Shown here piece by piece: positions 9,671 to 19,857 of a stretch of DNA of 64,000 nucleotides. Made by a program: the position numbers and the translations under genes. Every line of letters starts with the position of its first letter. The first letter of the stretch is position 1. The DNA is from Gammaproteobacteria bacterium (GTDB lineage Bacteria; Pseudomonadota; Gammaproteobacteria; Pseudomonadales; Halieaceae). The notes under the pieces were generated by a model. It ran no database searches, had not been told where the DNA came from, and saw only the letters and a list, made by a program, of their open reading frames with translations. The stretch spans positions 105,273 through 169,272 of the forward strand of contig JAUICG010000007.1 of assembly GCA_030427485.1 (NCBI GenBank). Direction: 5' to 3'.

Positions 9671-9790
9671 GGAGAATGCGGCTAGTACCGGTGGCTGGGA
9701 CCGTGTGGCGACAGGACGTCGCCACCCGAGCTTGCACATGGATGTGCGCTTTTTGGCGTGTCCCAGCCACCGGTACTAGCCGCATTCTCC
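9671..9790. repeat. 120-bp palindromic element with two internal hairpins
   Basis: A perfect 30-bp inverted repeat has arms at 9671-9700 and 9761-9790. The 60-base interior holds two more hairpins: GTGGCGAC (9705-9712) with GTCGCCAC (9718-9725), and GCACAT (9734-9739) with ATGTGC (9742-9747). A separate hairpin, AGCATA (9802-9807) with TATGCT (9813-9818), lies just outside. Folded, the element makes a four-way, cloverleaf-like structure. It lies between uup and the phosphoribosyltransferase gene, both on the minus strand. It has no coding capacity and could be a MITE-like or REP/BIME-like repeat or a structured RNA leader or terminator. Confidence 0.85.
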
Positions 9791-9842
9791 GGCGCACAAT
9801 AAGCATACTTAATATGCTGGTACCTGCTCCCTGCAAGACCGT

Positions 9843-11786
<1,944 letters not shown>

Positions 11787-11925
11787 GGAGGATACGCAGA
11801 GGTTTGTGGACGCGCATTCTACGCCAGCAGGCCACGTGCTGGCCACATTTGAGCAACCGGTATAGAGTGTGCCCATAATTCGGTGATGCAACCTGCGCCG
11901 GGATTTGCATTGCCCAGGGGAAAAC

Positions 11926-14900
11926 ATGTTGAGAGTATTGGTTTTACTGGTGCTGCTTACCGCCACGTATGCCTCGGGGCAGGTGGCAGCGCCCGGGGTG
12001 ACCGCGTCCCAACTGGATGCGGCCGCCGCCCATGTCACCGCCAGTTTGCCGGAGGATGATCCGCAGCGGGCGACGCTGCTCGCGTCGTACGCCGATACCC
12101 GGTCGGCCCTCTCCAGGTTCGAGCAGTTCAGTCGACAACTCAATGGCTATGCGTTGGCCAGGGCGAATGCCGTGCAGGAGGCCGCAGATATCGAACAACA
12201 GCTGGCCCGGGCGCATGCGTCCGGGCAAGCCGGCGATGAAACCCTGCCGTCTTTTGCCCTGCCTGAACTGGAGCAGTTGATCCAGGTTGAAAAATCCGAG
12301 CTGGATGCCGGCAAAAAGCGGCTGACCGAGATACGCGCTGCGATTGACGCGATGCCCGCCCGCCCTACCGAGATCCGCAAGCGCGTGACGGAGTTGGCCA
12401 GTCTATCGACCCAACTGGCGGCCCAGCTGGAGGTAATGTCCGACAGTAATGGCGGAACCAGCGCAGATCAGGCGGCGCTGTGGCTGGCGCGCGCCGAACT
12501 GGCCAGTGTGAATGCCGAGAAAGCGGCGCTGGAAGAGGAACTGCTCAGCCAGCCCATGCGACTGGAGTTGCTGAAGGCGCAACTGGATCAAACCAGTTAC
12601 AACATAGCCCGGCTGGAAAAGCGCGCCCGCGCCATGACGCAGCGAGCCAGCAGGTTACGTGAAGGGGAGGCGGCGCGTGCGCAAGCCACCGCTGACCTCG
12701 TCCTGGCGGGTACCGAGGGTAAGCACGATGTGCTGCGCCGCCTGGCGGACGACAATGCCGTGCTGGCGAAAACCTTCAGTGAGCGCAACAGCGAAATAGA
12801 AAAGGCGGACGAACAGGATCGCCAGGTTCGCAGCATGGCCGAGCAACTCGAGTTTGACCTGGCGTCCATTGAGCACAAGCTGGAACTACTGGGCCTCAGC
12901 ACCGTGGTTGGCGAGATACTGCGCGAGAGACAGGCGCAGCTTCCGGCGCATGGTGAGTTGGTAAAAGAGATTGCCGATAACGCCGATGCTATCAGGGTGT
13001 CGAGCCTGAGGCAGGTAGAGCTCGAGGAAGAGCGCCGCCAGCTGCGCACTCCCGGTGACTACACCTTGCTTCTGCTGGAGGGACTTTCCCCCTGGGTGAT
13101 AGCACAGGTGAAGGACGATCTCGATGAACTGGTCCGCACGCGACGTGAGCTGGTACGCAAGGCGATCGAGCTTGAGAATATCTATGCCCAGGCACTGGGG
13201 GACCTTGATTTCGCATTGCGAAGATACATCCTGGCGGTGGACGCCTACCGCGACTTTATCTCAGCACGACTGTTGTGGATTCCGTCGCGGGACAGGTTCG
13301 GTCTCTTCCTGGGTGAGTCGGACGAAATCGTCGAGCAACTGGAAGAGGTGCTCGCCCCGGACCGATGGGCCACCGTGATCGGCAACATCCCCGCGGAAAT
13401 TGTCGCGCAGCCTGTCACCGGTGTGCTGGCGCTGGTCGTGCTGGGCCTTGTCTACTACGGACCGCGCTTCAAGCAGCAGTTGGCGGAGACGGGAAAACAT
13501 GTTGGTTACGTGCGCTCGGACAGTTTCGCCAGCACGCTACACGCGCTGGGACTGTCATTACTGCTCTGTATCAAGTGGCCACTCCTGATGCTGGCGATTG
13601 CCTGGCTGTTTGAATTACAGGTGGAGGAATCAGAGCTCGCGACGGCACTGCACCTGGCGCTGACGCGAGTGACCTTCTATTTCTGGGGCCTGGAATTCTT
13701 GCGCATTGCCCTGCTGCCCAAGGGTCTGTTGAGCATGCATTTCCGCTGGCCGGCCAATCGCGTGTCCCTCCTCAGGCGAGGGATTATAACGTTGGAACTC
13801 ACGCTGATTCCCGCTGCGGCGCTGGTCGTCTTTTTCCTGAACCTCTATCCCCGGAGTGTCGGCGGGTTCCTGGGTACCCTCTCGGTCGTGTTTGTGCTGT
13901 TTGCTATCGCGTTCTTCTTTCACCGGCTTCCCGAGTTTGTCCATAACAAGATGCAGATGATTCTCCAGGACAAGGGCAGTGCGGAAAGTGTGTTCTGGGC
14001 GAAACTGCTTCGCCGGTTATTGTTCTGGATTCCGGTCGCGGCCATTCTCGCAGTGTTTCTGGGCTATACGTTTACCGCGATTGAAGTCGCGCTGCTACTG
14101 CTCAGGACCTTTGTCCTGCTCAGTTGCATGCTGATTCTGCATGAACTGGGCTTGCGCTGGCTGGGACTTACCCGACGCCGCATGGCCTACGATGTCAGGA
14201 AGGATATTGCCAGAAACAGCAACGAGGATAGCCAGGCGAGTATCGAGGATGAGATACTGGAAAATGATCCAGAGTTGTTGAACGACGAGGGCACCAAGTT
14301 CCTCAATCTGCTTACGTTGTTCGGCGGTCTCGCGGGAATAGCGTTGATCTGGGCAGAAGTGTTTCCGGCCCTGGGTATCCTGGACTCTTTCAGCTTGTGG
14401 CACCAGACGACAACTGTCGATGGACGGGAGATCATCGATCCTGTCACTTTGGGCGAGGTGCTGCTGGCGCTGTTGATCGCCGCAATGGGTTGGTTGGCAA
14501 TACGCCGTATTCCCGGCCTGTTTGAAATTTTCCTGCGGCAGAAACTCCAGATGGCAGCGGCCTCGGCGTATGCCCTTACCCGGGTGTTCCAGTACGCCGC
14601 CACCATGTTGCTGGTGATAATCGTGGTGGGTTCGCTGGGTGTCAGTTGGTCGTCTTTGCAGTGGGCCGTCGCCGCACTGAGCCTGGGCATAGGCTTCGGC
14701 CTGCAGGAAATAGTCGCCAACTTCATCAGCGGCCTGATTATCCTGTTCGAGCAACCGATCCGGCTTGGCGATACGGTAACAGTCGGCGATGTGTCGGGCA
14801 CTGTCACGCGAATCCAGATGCGGGCGACAACGATCCGCGATTACGACCGACGGGAATTGCTGGTGCCAAACAAGGAGTTCATCACCAGCCGACTGCTCAA

Positions 14901-15261
14901 CTGGTCACTGTCGGATTCAGTCACCCGGCGGTTGATCCAGGTAGGAGTCGCCTACGGTACAGACATGGACGAGGCCCTGGATATCGTACGGGATGTGGCG
15001 AAAAAACACCCGCTGGTCCTGGCGGATCCGGAACCCCTGATCACGTTTGACGATTTCGGTGATAACAGCCTGCTGATAAGCCTGCGCTACTATATAGAGA
15101 ACCTGGACAAACGACTCGTGGTGGATAGCGAACTCAGGCTGCAGATTAATCGGCAATTGAACGAGGCCGGCGTAGTGGTGGCGTTCCCGCAGCGCGACCT
15201 GCACATTGATACGACAAAGCCGCTGGAAATAAAAATGATGGAGCCGGAGCGGCGCGACTAA
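11926..15261 (+). CDS. large mechanosensitive channel, MscK/MscM (KefA/YjeP) type
   Basis: An inner-membrane osmotic-release channel with a large periplasmic part, 1111 aa (E. coli MscK 1120, MscM 1107). An N-terminal signal peptide (MLRVLVLLVLLTATYASGQV) is followed by about 450 residues of coiled-coil-rich periplasmic sequence. Several transmembrane helices come next (about 490-850). The C-terminal MscS core contains GIGFGLQEIVANFISGL, the pore-lining TM3 equivalent, then the beta domain ILFEQPIRLGDTVTVGD and VPNKEFITSRLLNWS. The ATG at 11926 was chosen for AGGGGAAAAC immediately upstream. MscK and MscM cannot be told apart from sequence alone. It is 14 bases before ctaA. Confidence 0.9.
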   Translation: MLRVLVLLVLLTATYASGQVAAPGVTASQLDAAAAHVTASLPEDDPQRATLLASYADTRSALSRFEQFSRQLNGYALARANAVQEAADIEQQLARAHASGQAGDETLPSFALPELEQLIQVEKSELDAGKKRLTEIRAAIDAMPARPTEIRKRVTELASLSTQLAAQLEVMSDSNGGTSADQAALWLARAELASVNAEKAALEEELLSQPMRLELLKAQLDQTSYNIARLEKRARAMTQRASRLREGEAARAQATADLVLAGTEGKHDVLRRLADDNAVLAKTFSERNSEIEKADEQDRQVRSMAEQLEFDLASIEHKLELLGLSTVVGEILRERQAQLPAHGELVKEIADNADAIRVSSLRQVELEEERRQLRTPGDYTLLLLEGLSPWVIAQVKDDLDELVRTRRELVRKAIELENIYAQALGDLDFALRRYILAVDAYRDFISARLLWIPSRDRFGLFLGESDEIVEQLEEVLAPDRWATVIGNIPAEIVAQPVTGVLALVVLGLVYYGPRFKQQLAETGKHVGYVRSDSFASTLHALGLSLLLCIKWPLLMLAIAWLFELQVEESELATALHLALTRVTFYFWGLEFLRIALLPKGLLSMHFRWPANRVSLLRRGIITLELTLIPAAALVVFFLNLYPRSVGGFLGTLSVVFVLFAIAFFFHRLPEFVHNKMQMILQDKGSAESVFWAKLLRRLLFWIPVAAILAVFLGYTFTAIEVALLLLRTFVLLSCMLILHELGLRWLGLTRRRMAYDVRKDIARNSNEDSQASIEDEILENDPELLNDEGTKFLNLLTLFGGLAGIALIWAEVFPALGILDSFSLWHQTTTVDGREIIDPVTLGEVLLALLIAAMGWLAIRRIPGLFEIFLRQKLQMAAASAYALTRVFQYAATMLLVIIVVGSLGVSWSSLQWAVAALSLGIGFGLQEIVANFISGLIILFEQPIRLGDTVTVGDVSGTVTRIQMRATTIRDYDRRELLVPNKEFITSRLLNWSLSDSVTRRLIQVGVAYGTDMDEALDIVRDVAKKHPLVLADPEPLITFDDFGDNSLLISLRYYIENLDKRLVVDSELRLQINRQLNEAGVVVAFPQRDLHIDTTKPLEIKMMEPERRD

Positions 15262-15275
15262 CGGAGAGTGCTAGA

Positions 15276-16352
15276 ATGAGCATTTTCGTCACCGGGGCGC
15301 TAGACCAGGCAGCCATGACAAGCATAGAACAGACTTTCCATGACCAGCAGGTGGCGCGTTGGCTGATCTTCTGCGCAGTAGTTATATTCGCGATGATCCT
15401 GCTCGGCGGCGCCACGCGGCTCACCAATTCCGGCTTGTCCATCGTGGAGTGGAAGCCGCTTGTGGGCGTCATCCCGCCGCTGACCGAACAGGACTGGCAA
15501 GACACCTTCGATAAGTACAAGCAGTTTCCCGAGTACCAGAAGATCAATCACGGGATGAGCTTGCATGAATTCAAGACCATCTTTATGTACGAGTATCTGC
15601 ACCGTCTGTTGGGACGCGCGATTGGCGTGCTGTTCGCTGTCCCGCTGCTTTACTTTGCGGTGCGCCGCCGCCTGCGGCCCGGACTGGCGCCCGGACTGGT
15701 TATCCTATTTATCATGGGTGGCCTGCAAGGACTGTTGGGGTGGTATATGGTGAAAAGTGGCCTGGTGGATAACCCGCGAGTCAGCCAGTACCGCCTGACG
15801 GCGCACCTGGGTGTGGCGGTCGCCATTTATGCCTATATGGTATGGCTGGCATTTGACCTGCTGTTCGCACGCGGTGAGAAATCCGCCATGGAGCCTCCTC
15901 CCTATGCGCGCTGGACGCTTTTCCTGGCGGTGCTTGTTTACCTGATGATTCTCTCGGGAGGGTTGGTCGCGGGAACGGATGCGGGGTTTGCCTATCCCAC
16001 TTGGCCGCTGATGGGGAATTCGTTTATTCCTCCCGGTCTTTACGCTACCTCTCCGACCTGGTTGGCGATGTTCGAGGACATCACCACTATTCAGTTCAAT
16101 CACCGGATGTTCGCCTACCTGCTTTTTGTCGTGCTGAATGTGTCGGCGTTTCTGGTTTACCGCAATGCGCCGCAGGGTCGGGGGAAGTTGGCGGCGATTT
16201 TGCTGGCGCTGATGCTGATGATCCAAGTCCTGCTGGGAATCAGCACCCTGCTACTGCACGTGCCGGTGGTTCTGGGTGTAGCGCATCAGGGAGGGGCGGT
16301 ACTGCTGCTGACGGCGACACTGTTTCTGAGTCACGTACTACTGCGTCAGTAA
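15276..16352 (+). CDS. ctaA: heme A synthase (COX15/CtaA family)
   Basis: An inner-membrane enzyme that oxidises the C8 methyl of heme O to give heme A for aa3-type oxidases. At 358 aa with eight predicted transmembrane segments it matches the longer CtaA/COX15 form. Conserved histidines are seen in EYLHRLLGRAIG, LTAHLGVAVAI, FNHRMFAYLL and VAHQGGAVLLL, and the family glutamate in TNSGLSIVEWKP. The ATG at 15276 follows GGAGAGTGCTAGA; an in-frame ATG at 15315 is an alternative. No heme O synthase or oxidase subunit lies nearby. Confidence 0.93.
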   Translation: MSIFVTGALDQAAMTSIEQTFHDQQVARWLIFCAVVIFAMILLGGATRLTNSGLSIVEWKPLVGVIPPLTEQDWQDTFDKYKQFPEYQKINHGMSLHEFKTIFMYEYLHRLLGRAIGVLFAVPLLYFAVRRRLRPGLAPGLVILFIMGGLQGLLGWYMVKSGLVDNPRVSQYRLTAHLGVAVAIYAYMVWLAFDLLFARGEKSAMEPPPYARWTLFLAVLVYLMILSGGLVAGTDAGFAYPTWPLMGNSFIPPGLYATSPTWLAMFEDITTIQFNHRMFAYLLFVVLNVSAFLVYRNAPQGRGKLAAILLALMLMIQVLLGISTLLLHVPVVLGVAHQGGAVLLLTATLFLSHVLLRQ

Positions 16353-16369
16353 AGAGGTGATACACAGTC

Positions 16370-16390
16370 GGGGCGACCTGTCGCCGCCCC
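16370..16390. terminator. hairpin after ctaA
   Basis: GGGGCGAC (16370-16377) pairs with GTCGCC-G-CCCC (16380-16390) with one bulged base and a 2-base loop. It lies in the convergent gap between ctaA and the 73-aa gene. There is no T-run after it, so terminator function is only suggested by position. Confidence 0.35.
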
Positions 16391-16400
16391 TGAGGTAAAA

Positions 16401-16622
16401 CTACCAGAACTTGGGAAGAACGTCTTCCGCACGGCGACCTACCGTTTCACGACGGTCCGGCTTGGTGATATTGAAGCGCACATCAACGCGGCGATCTCTC
16501 CCCTTCCGTCGATTCTCCATGCGCCGTTCCTGGCCCTGGTATTTCTTTGTTTCGGGTTCAGCCACATTGAGCATGAAGCGACCAGGCTCTCGTATGTAAA
16601 ATGAAGCTTTTTCAGCAGACAT
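16401..16622 (-). CDS. small basic protein, 73 aa, unknown
   Basis: A 73-aa protein with a hydrophilic N-terminus (MSAEKASFYIREPGRF). Its second half is packed with double arginines: GQERRMENRRKGRDRR, then KPDRRETVGRR, ending in EDVLPKFW. The start at 16622 is strongly supported by AGGAGG seven bases upstream, which suggests high expression. No catalytic motif, signal peptide or membrane segment is seen. The charge suggests binding to nucleic acid or the ribosome; this is inference only. It is convergent with ctaA. Confidence 0.75.
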   Translation of the reverse strand: MSAEKASFYIREPGRFMLNVAEPETKKYQGQERRMENRRKGRDRRVDVRFNITKPDRRETVGRRAEDVLPKFW

Positions 16623-16801
16623 CGTAGCCTCCTTTGGTGTTACCTGCGGCGTTGGCAGTAGTCTGATGGAAAAAGCGTTGCGCTGCACTACCGCGCGGCG
16701 CAAAATCGGGGATTAAGGGCGTTATCTGTGAGCACTGTCACAAGTTTGTGCGCGCAACGCGCAGAAACTTCTCCGCCGGCCTTTCTCATCGTGCGAACGG
16801 A

Positions 16802-17470
16802 CTATACAGAAAGTGCGCAAATGCGACTGATGTGGCTGTACGGGAGGCCCGACTCCTCGTGCCACCGGTTGAAGGCGTCCTGGATAAGTTGCAGCTTGCG
16901 CTTGCTGGTGGGGTTGTCTCCCACGTCCACACCACTGCGGTTCAGGCAGCGGATGACATCACCGGTGAGAATGAATGTATCCTTCCCCATATTGCGCAGC
17001 ACGCGCTGTCCGGTCATCCCCCCGAGCCTGCTGCCCCGCGATTTGAAGAGCGCGAACAGCCCAGTCAAATCCTGCAACGGCCACTGCGCAACGCATTTTC
17101 CGAAACTTCCATGGTCCCGGCCGATATCCAGGATAAACCGGGCGTTGGCCTGTACGCTCAATACCTTCTGGCGATTGCGGATAATGCGCGGATTCGCCGC
17201 GAACCGGTCGATCTGTTCAGGACTGAGCATCACGATTTTATGCGGGGGAAAGCCGAAGAAAACATCTTCAAAGTCGTCCCATTTTTGATCCACCACCCGC
17301 CAGACAAACCCTGCCTGGAAAATGCAGCGCGTCATCTGCGCCAGCCAGCGATCGTCCCTGCTTCCGGCCAGCGCGCTGGAACTGCGTACAAGAGGCATCA
17401 TTGCCTCCAGTGCCGCCGCCCCGCCGTGACGCTCGCAGGCGCGCTGCTGAATGTGACTGAAGTGTTCCAA
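16802..17470 (-). CDS. DNA-3-methyladenine glycosylase I (Tag) family protein
   Basis: A base-excision glycosylase family protein of 222 aa. Recognisable segments are RACERHGGAAALE at the N-terminus, IFQAGFVWRVVDQKW, RNRQKVLSVQANARFILD and the C-terminal GQRVLRNMGKDTFILTGDV, which resemble the PF03352 fold. The Cys/His zinc site of E. coli Tag is not obvious, so this is the divergent branch common outside enterics. The start is TTG at 17470, directly after the TAG stop of the CDGSH gene and in the same frame. ATG 17398, with GGAGG five bases upstream, is an alternative that would lose about 24 conserved residues. It is probably translated by coupling. Confidence 0.75.
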   Translation of the reverse strand: MEHFSHIQQRACERHGGAAALEAMMPLVRSSSALAGSRDDRWLAQMTRCIFQAGFVWRVVDQKWDDFEDVFFGFPPHKIVMLSPEQIDRFAANPRIIRNRQKVLSVQANARFILDIGRDHGSFGKCVAQWPLQDLTGLFALFKSRGSRLGGMTGQRVLRNMGKDTFILTGDVIRCLNRSGVDVGDNPTSKRKLQLIQDAFNRWHEESGLPYSHISRICALSV

Positions 17471-17710
17471 CTATTTGTTGCTGTGGCTACCGTCGCACAG
17501 AGGCTGGTTGCCGGTGGCTTTGCAGCCGCAGAAAAACACCCTGGCTTCCTCTGTGGCCTCGTAGCGCACCGGGGAGAAGCCGGTGTCCTTGTGCGAGCCA
17601 TCGCAGAATGGCTGGCTTTCGCTCAGTCCACAGGCGCACCAGAAATAAGCCTTGCCAGGCTTAACCAGTACGCCGAACGGGGTGTCGGCGGCGCGTTTGG
17701 GTAGGTCCAT
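17471..17710 (-). CDS. double CDGSH iron-sulfur protein
   Basis: A 79-aa cytosolic protein with two CDGSH-type [2Fe-2S] motifs: CACGLSESQPFCDGSH and CGCKATGNQPLCDGSH. Each supplies three cysteines and one histidine as cluster ligands, which is the known ligation mode of the family. The two copies per chain match the bacterial tandem-CDGSH class. The role is probably redox or cluster transfer; no partner can be named. The reading frame ends in TAG and the glycosylase gene begins at the next base in the same frame. Confidence 0.9.
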   Translation of the reverse strand: MDLPKRAADTPFGVLVKPGKAYFWCACGLSESQPFCDGSHKDTGFSPVRYEATEEARVFFCGCKATGNQPLCDGSHSNK

Positions 17711-17875
17711 GACGGTCGTCCTTATTGTCAGTTATCGAAACGTGTCGGGGGTTTTCATCCGGCATCTTCAGTGTAGGACAAATAGGCGGTCTGGTCACAG
17801 TGGCGTACTGATTTTTGTCCAGCTCCGCTTGTCGGCCGCCGAATGCCAGCGTGGCGCCCGGGTCAAATAAAGACT

Positions 17876-19831
17876 CTATTGCGACACCCTGTAGGCGAGC
17901 AGCATGTTGCCGGGTAGCTGTCCGAACATCGAGTAACCGGACTGTACGTACAACCAACCGTCGGCCACTACCTGTCCGCTGACGTCAATCGCGCCGCCGT
18001 GGCCGGCAATGCCGTTGCTGGCGGTAAAGGCCCTGGCGGTTTCGGTGTGCCATAGTATCTCGCCAGTGGCGATGTCATACGCGCGCAGTTTGCCGTCGAG
18101 GCCCGCGCTGAAGGCGAGTTCAGGCGTTACTGTCGCGGCCGCAGACAGCCCGTAGTAGAAAGAGCAACTGTAGAGCTCCGAGAGTTCCGGTTTCTTGCCG
18201 GAGCGCATACTCTCCAGGCCGATGAGCGGCCGGTTTTCCTCGGCAATTTCACAGCCTCGCTCAACAGCCTGTTGCCACAGCAGGTCGCCGTTGCTTACGT
18301 CCAGTGCATACAGTCCCGGACTGGGCGTATAGCCGGGTCTGTCCCGCTCGGGGTCTGCCACGGGCGCAATCAGGCGCTGTCCTGATACCGCCATCCCCCA
18401 GTGGATACCGCCATTGGTGGTGCCAAGGCTGATGCGATTGCGCCACAGCACCTCGCCTTCGGCGGAAGCCGGGTCCGGATTGAGCGCGAACACCTCGCCG
18501 GACTTCTGTCCCGCCAGCAGAATGTCCGCGCCGTCGCGGTCCTGTGCAATGATGACAGATGCGCCGAAATCAAAATCACCACCGGCGTCAGCCGGGCAGT
18601 TGGCACCGTTGTTCAGGCAGGCTGCGTTCCACACGTCGCCCACTGTAGCCTGGAAGCGCCACGCAAGAGCGCCCGTGTCCATGTCCAGCGCAATGATTGC
18701 ATCCGAGGTGTCGGTCGCCGGGTGGGTGAGATTCTCTCCCGTGCCGAAGTAAATGCGATTGCGCCGGGCGTCAATAGTCGGTGTCGTCCACACCGAGGCG
18801 CCGGAAGGGCCGAACTGATCCTGTCCGGCTGCGTTCTGCCCCTGCAGTGTCGCATCCGGTGTCGCGTGCCACTGCCAGAGCGCTTCCCCATCGCTCGCGT
18901 CCAGCGCGATGACGCCACCGTGGGATTTGCAACAGATATGATCCGGGCTGCCCGCCGCGGCGACCTCGAAGGAGGAGACCGGGATGAACAGGCGGTTGTC
19001 GTAGTAGCTGATCGAGCCGGAGATGACCGACGTGTTGAACAGTCGGGCGGAGTATTGCCACACGATGTCCAGGCTTTTCGGGTCCATCGCGAACACGGTG
19101 GCGAGGGAATCCGCGAAAACCAGCAGTTCAGTGCCGTCGTCGAGAGTCGCTACGGTAATCGCCGAGCGAATTCCGCTGAACACCTTGGCGTGGGACCTGA
19201 TGCAGCCACTGGTGCGATCCAGTGCGTAGAGCCTGCCGGTTTTGTCACCGAAATACATGGTGTCGCCGATTATCGCCGGCTGCGAGCGCATATCGGTCAC
19301 GCGTGGGAAGGCCAGGCTCCAGGCCAGTTCCAGCGTACCGACATTGCCGCGATCGATGCCCGCCTGTTCGCCGGATACGAAGCGTCGGTTGTCTGTTCCC
19401 AATCCCCAGTTGCCCACATACTCCTGTGCAGAACCTGTACCGGGTGATGTGCAGCGCTGCTGTTCCACCCAGTCGCTCGTCTCCGGCGCGCTGCCCGCCA
19501 GGTAGGTCGCGATAAGAAAGCGCTCCTGCTGGCGCAATCCTGCGGCCATGGGTTGCATTTTGCCAAACTCCATCGCCACGAGGATGCTCTCCTTGGAGAA
19601 CCCCGACAGGGCTTCGCGTGTAGGCGCGTGCATCGCCGGATTGTCGTGGCAGGAGGCGCAGTGCCGGTCGAACAGCTTCTCGCCAAGATACTCAAGCGGC
19701 AGCTTGTCCGCATGGCGAATGGCGAACGCCTCCAGCGTCTTCCCGGGTGAATCCATCAGCAGCAGGCTGGAAGCCGCGATCAGGAGGAGCAGCAACACAG
19801 CCAGCAGGATACGGGCGACCACTTTTCCCAT
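17876..19831 (-). CDS. PQQ-dependent dehydrogenase with N-terminal cytochrome c (PVA-dehydrogenase-like)
   Basis: A periplasmic quinoprotein alcohol dehydrogenase of 651 aa. An N-terminal hydrophobic helix (residues 5-27) anchors or exports it. A cytochrome c domain follows, with heme site CASCH near residue 59 and a methionine ligand probably in KMQPM. The rest (about 140-650) is a beta-propeller with repeated tryptophan-docking-like blades (GALAWRFQATVGDVW, GDLLWQQAVERG, GEILWHTETARAF). This cytochrome-first order is like polyvinyl alcohol dehydrogenase. The substrate is unknown. The ATG follows GGAGATCATCC. It starts 26 bases after the P450 stop on the same strand, so the two are probably co-transcribed. 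No PQQ biosynthesis gene is in the window. Confidence 0.85.
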   Translation of the reverse strand: MGKVVARILLAVLLLLLIAASSLLLMDSPGKTLEAFAIRHADKLPLEYLGEKLFDRHCASCHDNPAMHAPTREALSGFSKESILVAMEFGKMQPMAAGLRQQERFLIATYLAGSAPETSDWVEQQRCTSPGTGSAQEYVGNWGLGTDNRRFVSGEQAGIDRGNVGTLELAWSLAFPRVTDMRSQPAIIGDTMYFGDKTGRLYALDRTSGCIRSHAKVFSGIRSAITVATLDDGTELLVFADSLATVFAMDPKSLDIVWQYSARLFNTSVISGSISYYDNRLFIPVSSFEVAAAGSPDHICCKSHGGVIALDASDGEALWQWHATPDATLQGQNAAGQDQFGPSGASVWTTPTIDARRNRIYFGTGENLTHPATDTSDAIIALDMDTGALAWRFQATVGDVWNAACLNNGANCPADAGGDFDFGASVIIAQDRDGADILLAGQKSGEVFALNPDPASAEGEVLWRNRISLGTTNGGIHWGMAVSGQRLIAPVADPERDRPGYTPSPGLYALDVSNGDLLWQQAVERGCEIAEENRPLIGLESMRSGKKPELSELYSCSFYYGLSAAATVTPELAFSAGLDGKLRAYDIATGEILWHTETARAFTASNGIAGHGGAIDVSGQVVADGWLYVQSGYSMFGQLPGNMLLAYRVSQ

Positions 19832-19857
19832 GGATGATCTCCGGTGTTACAAGGGTG

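Noticed and set aside
18401..19447. 348-codon open frame antisense to the PQQ dehydrogenase gene
   Set aside because: Shadow of a gene with a CASCH heme site and propeller repeats; no motifs of its own.
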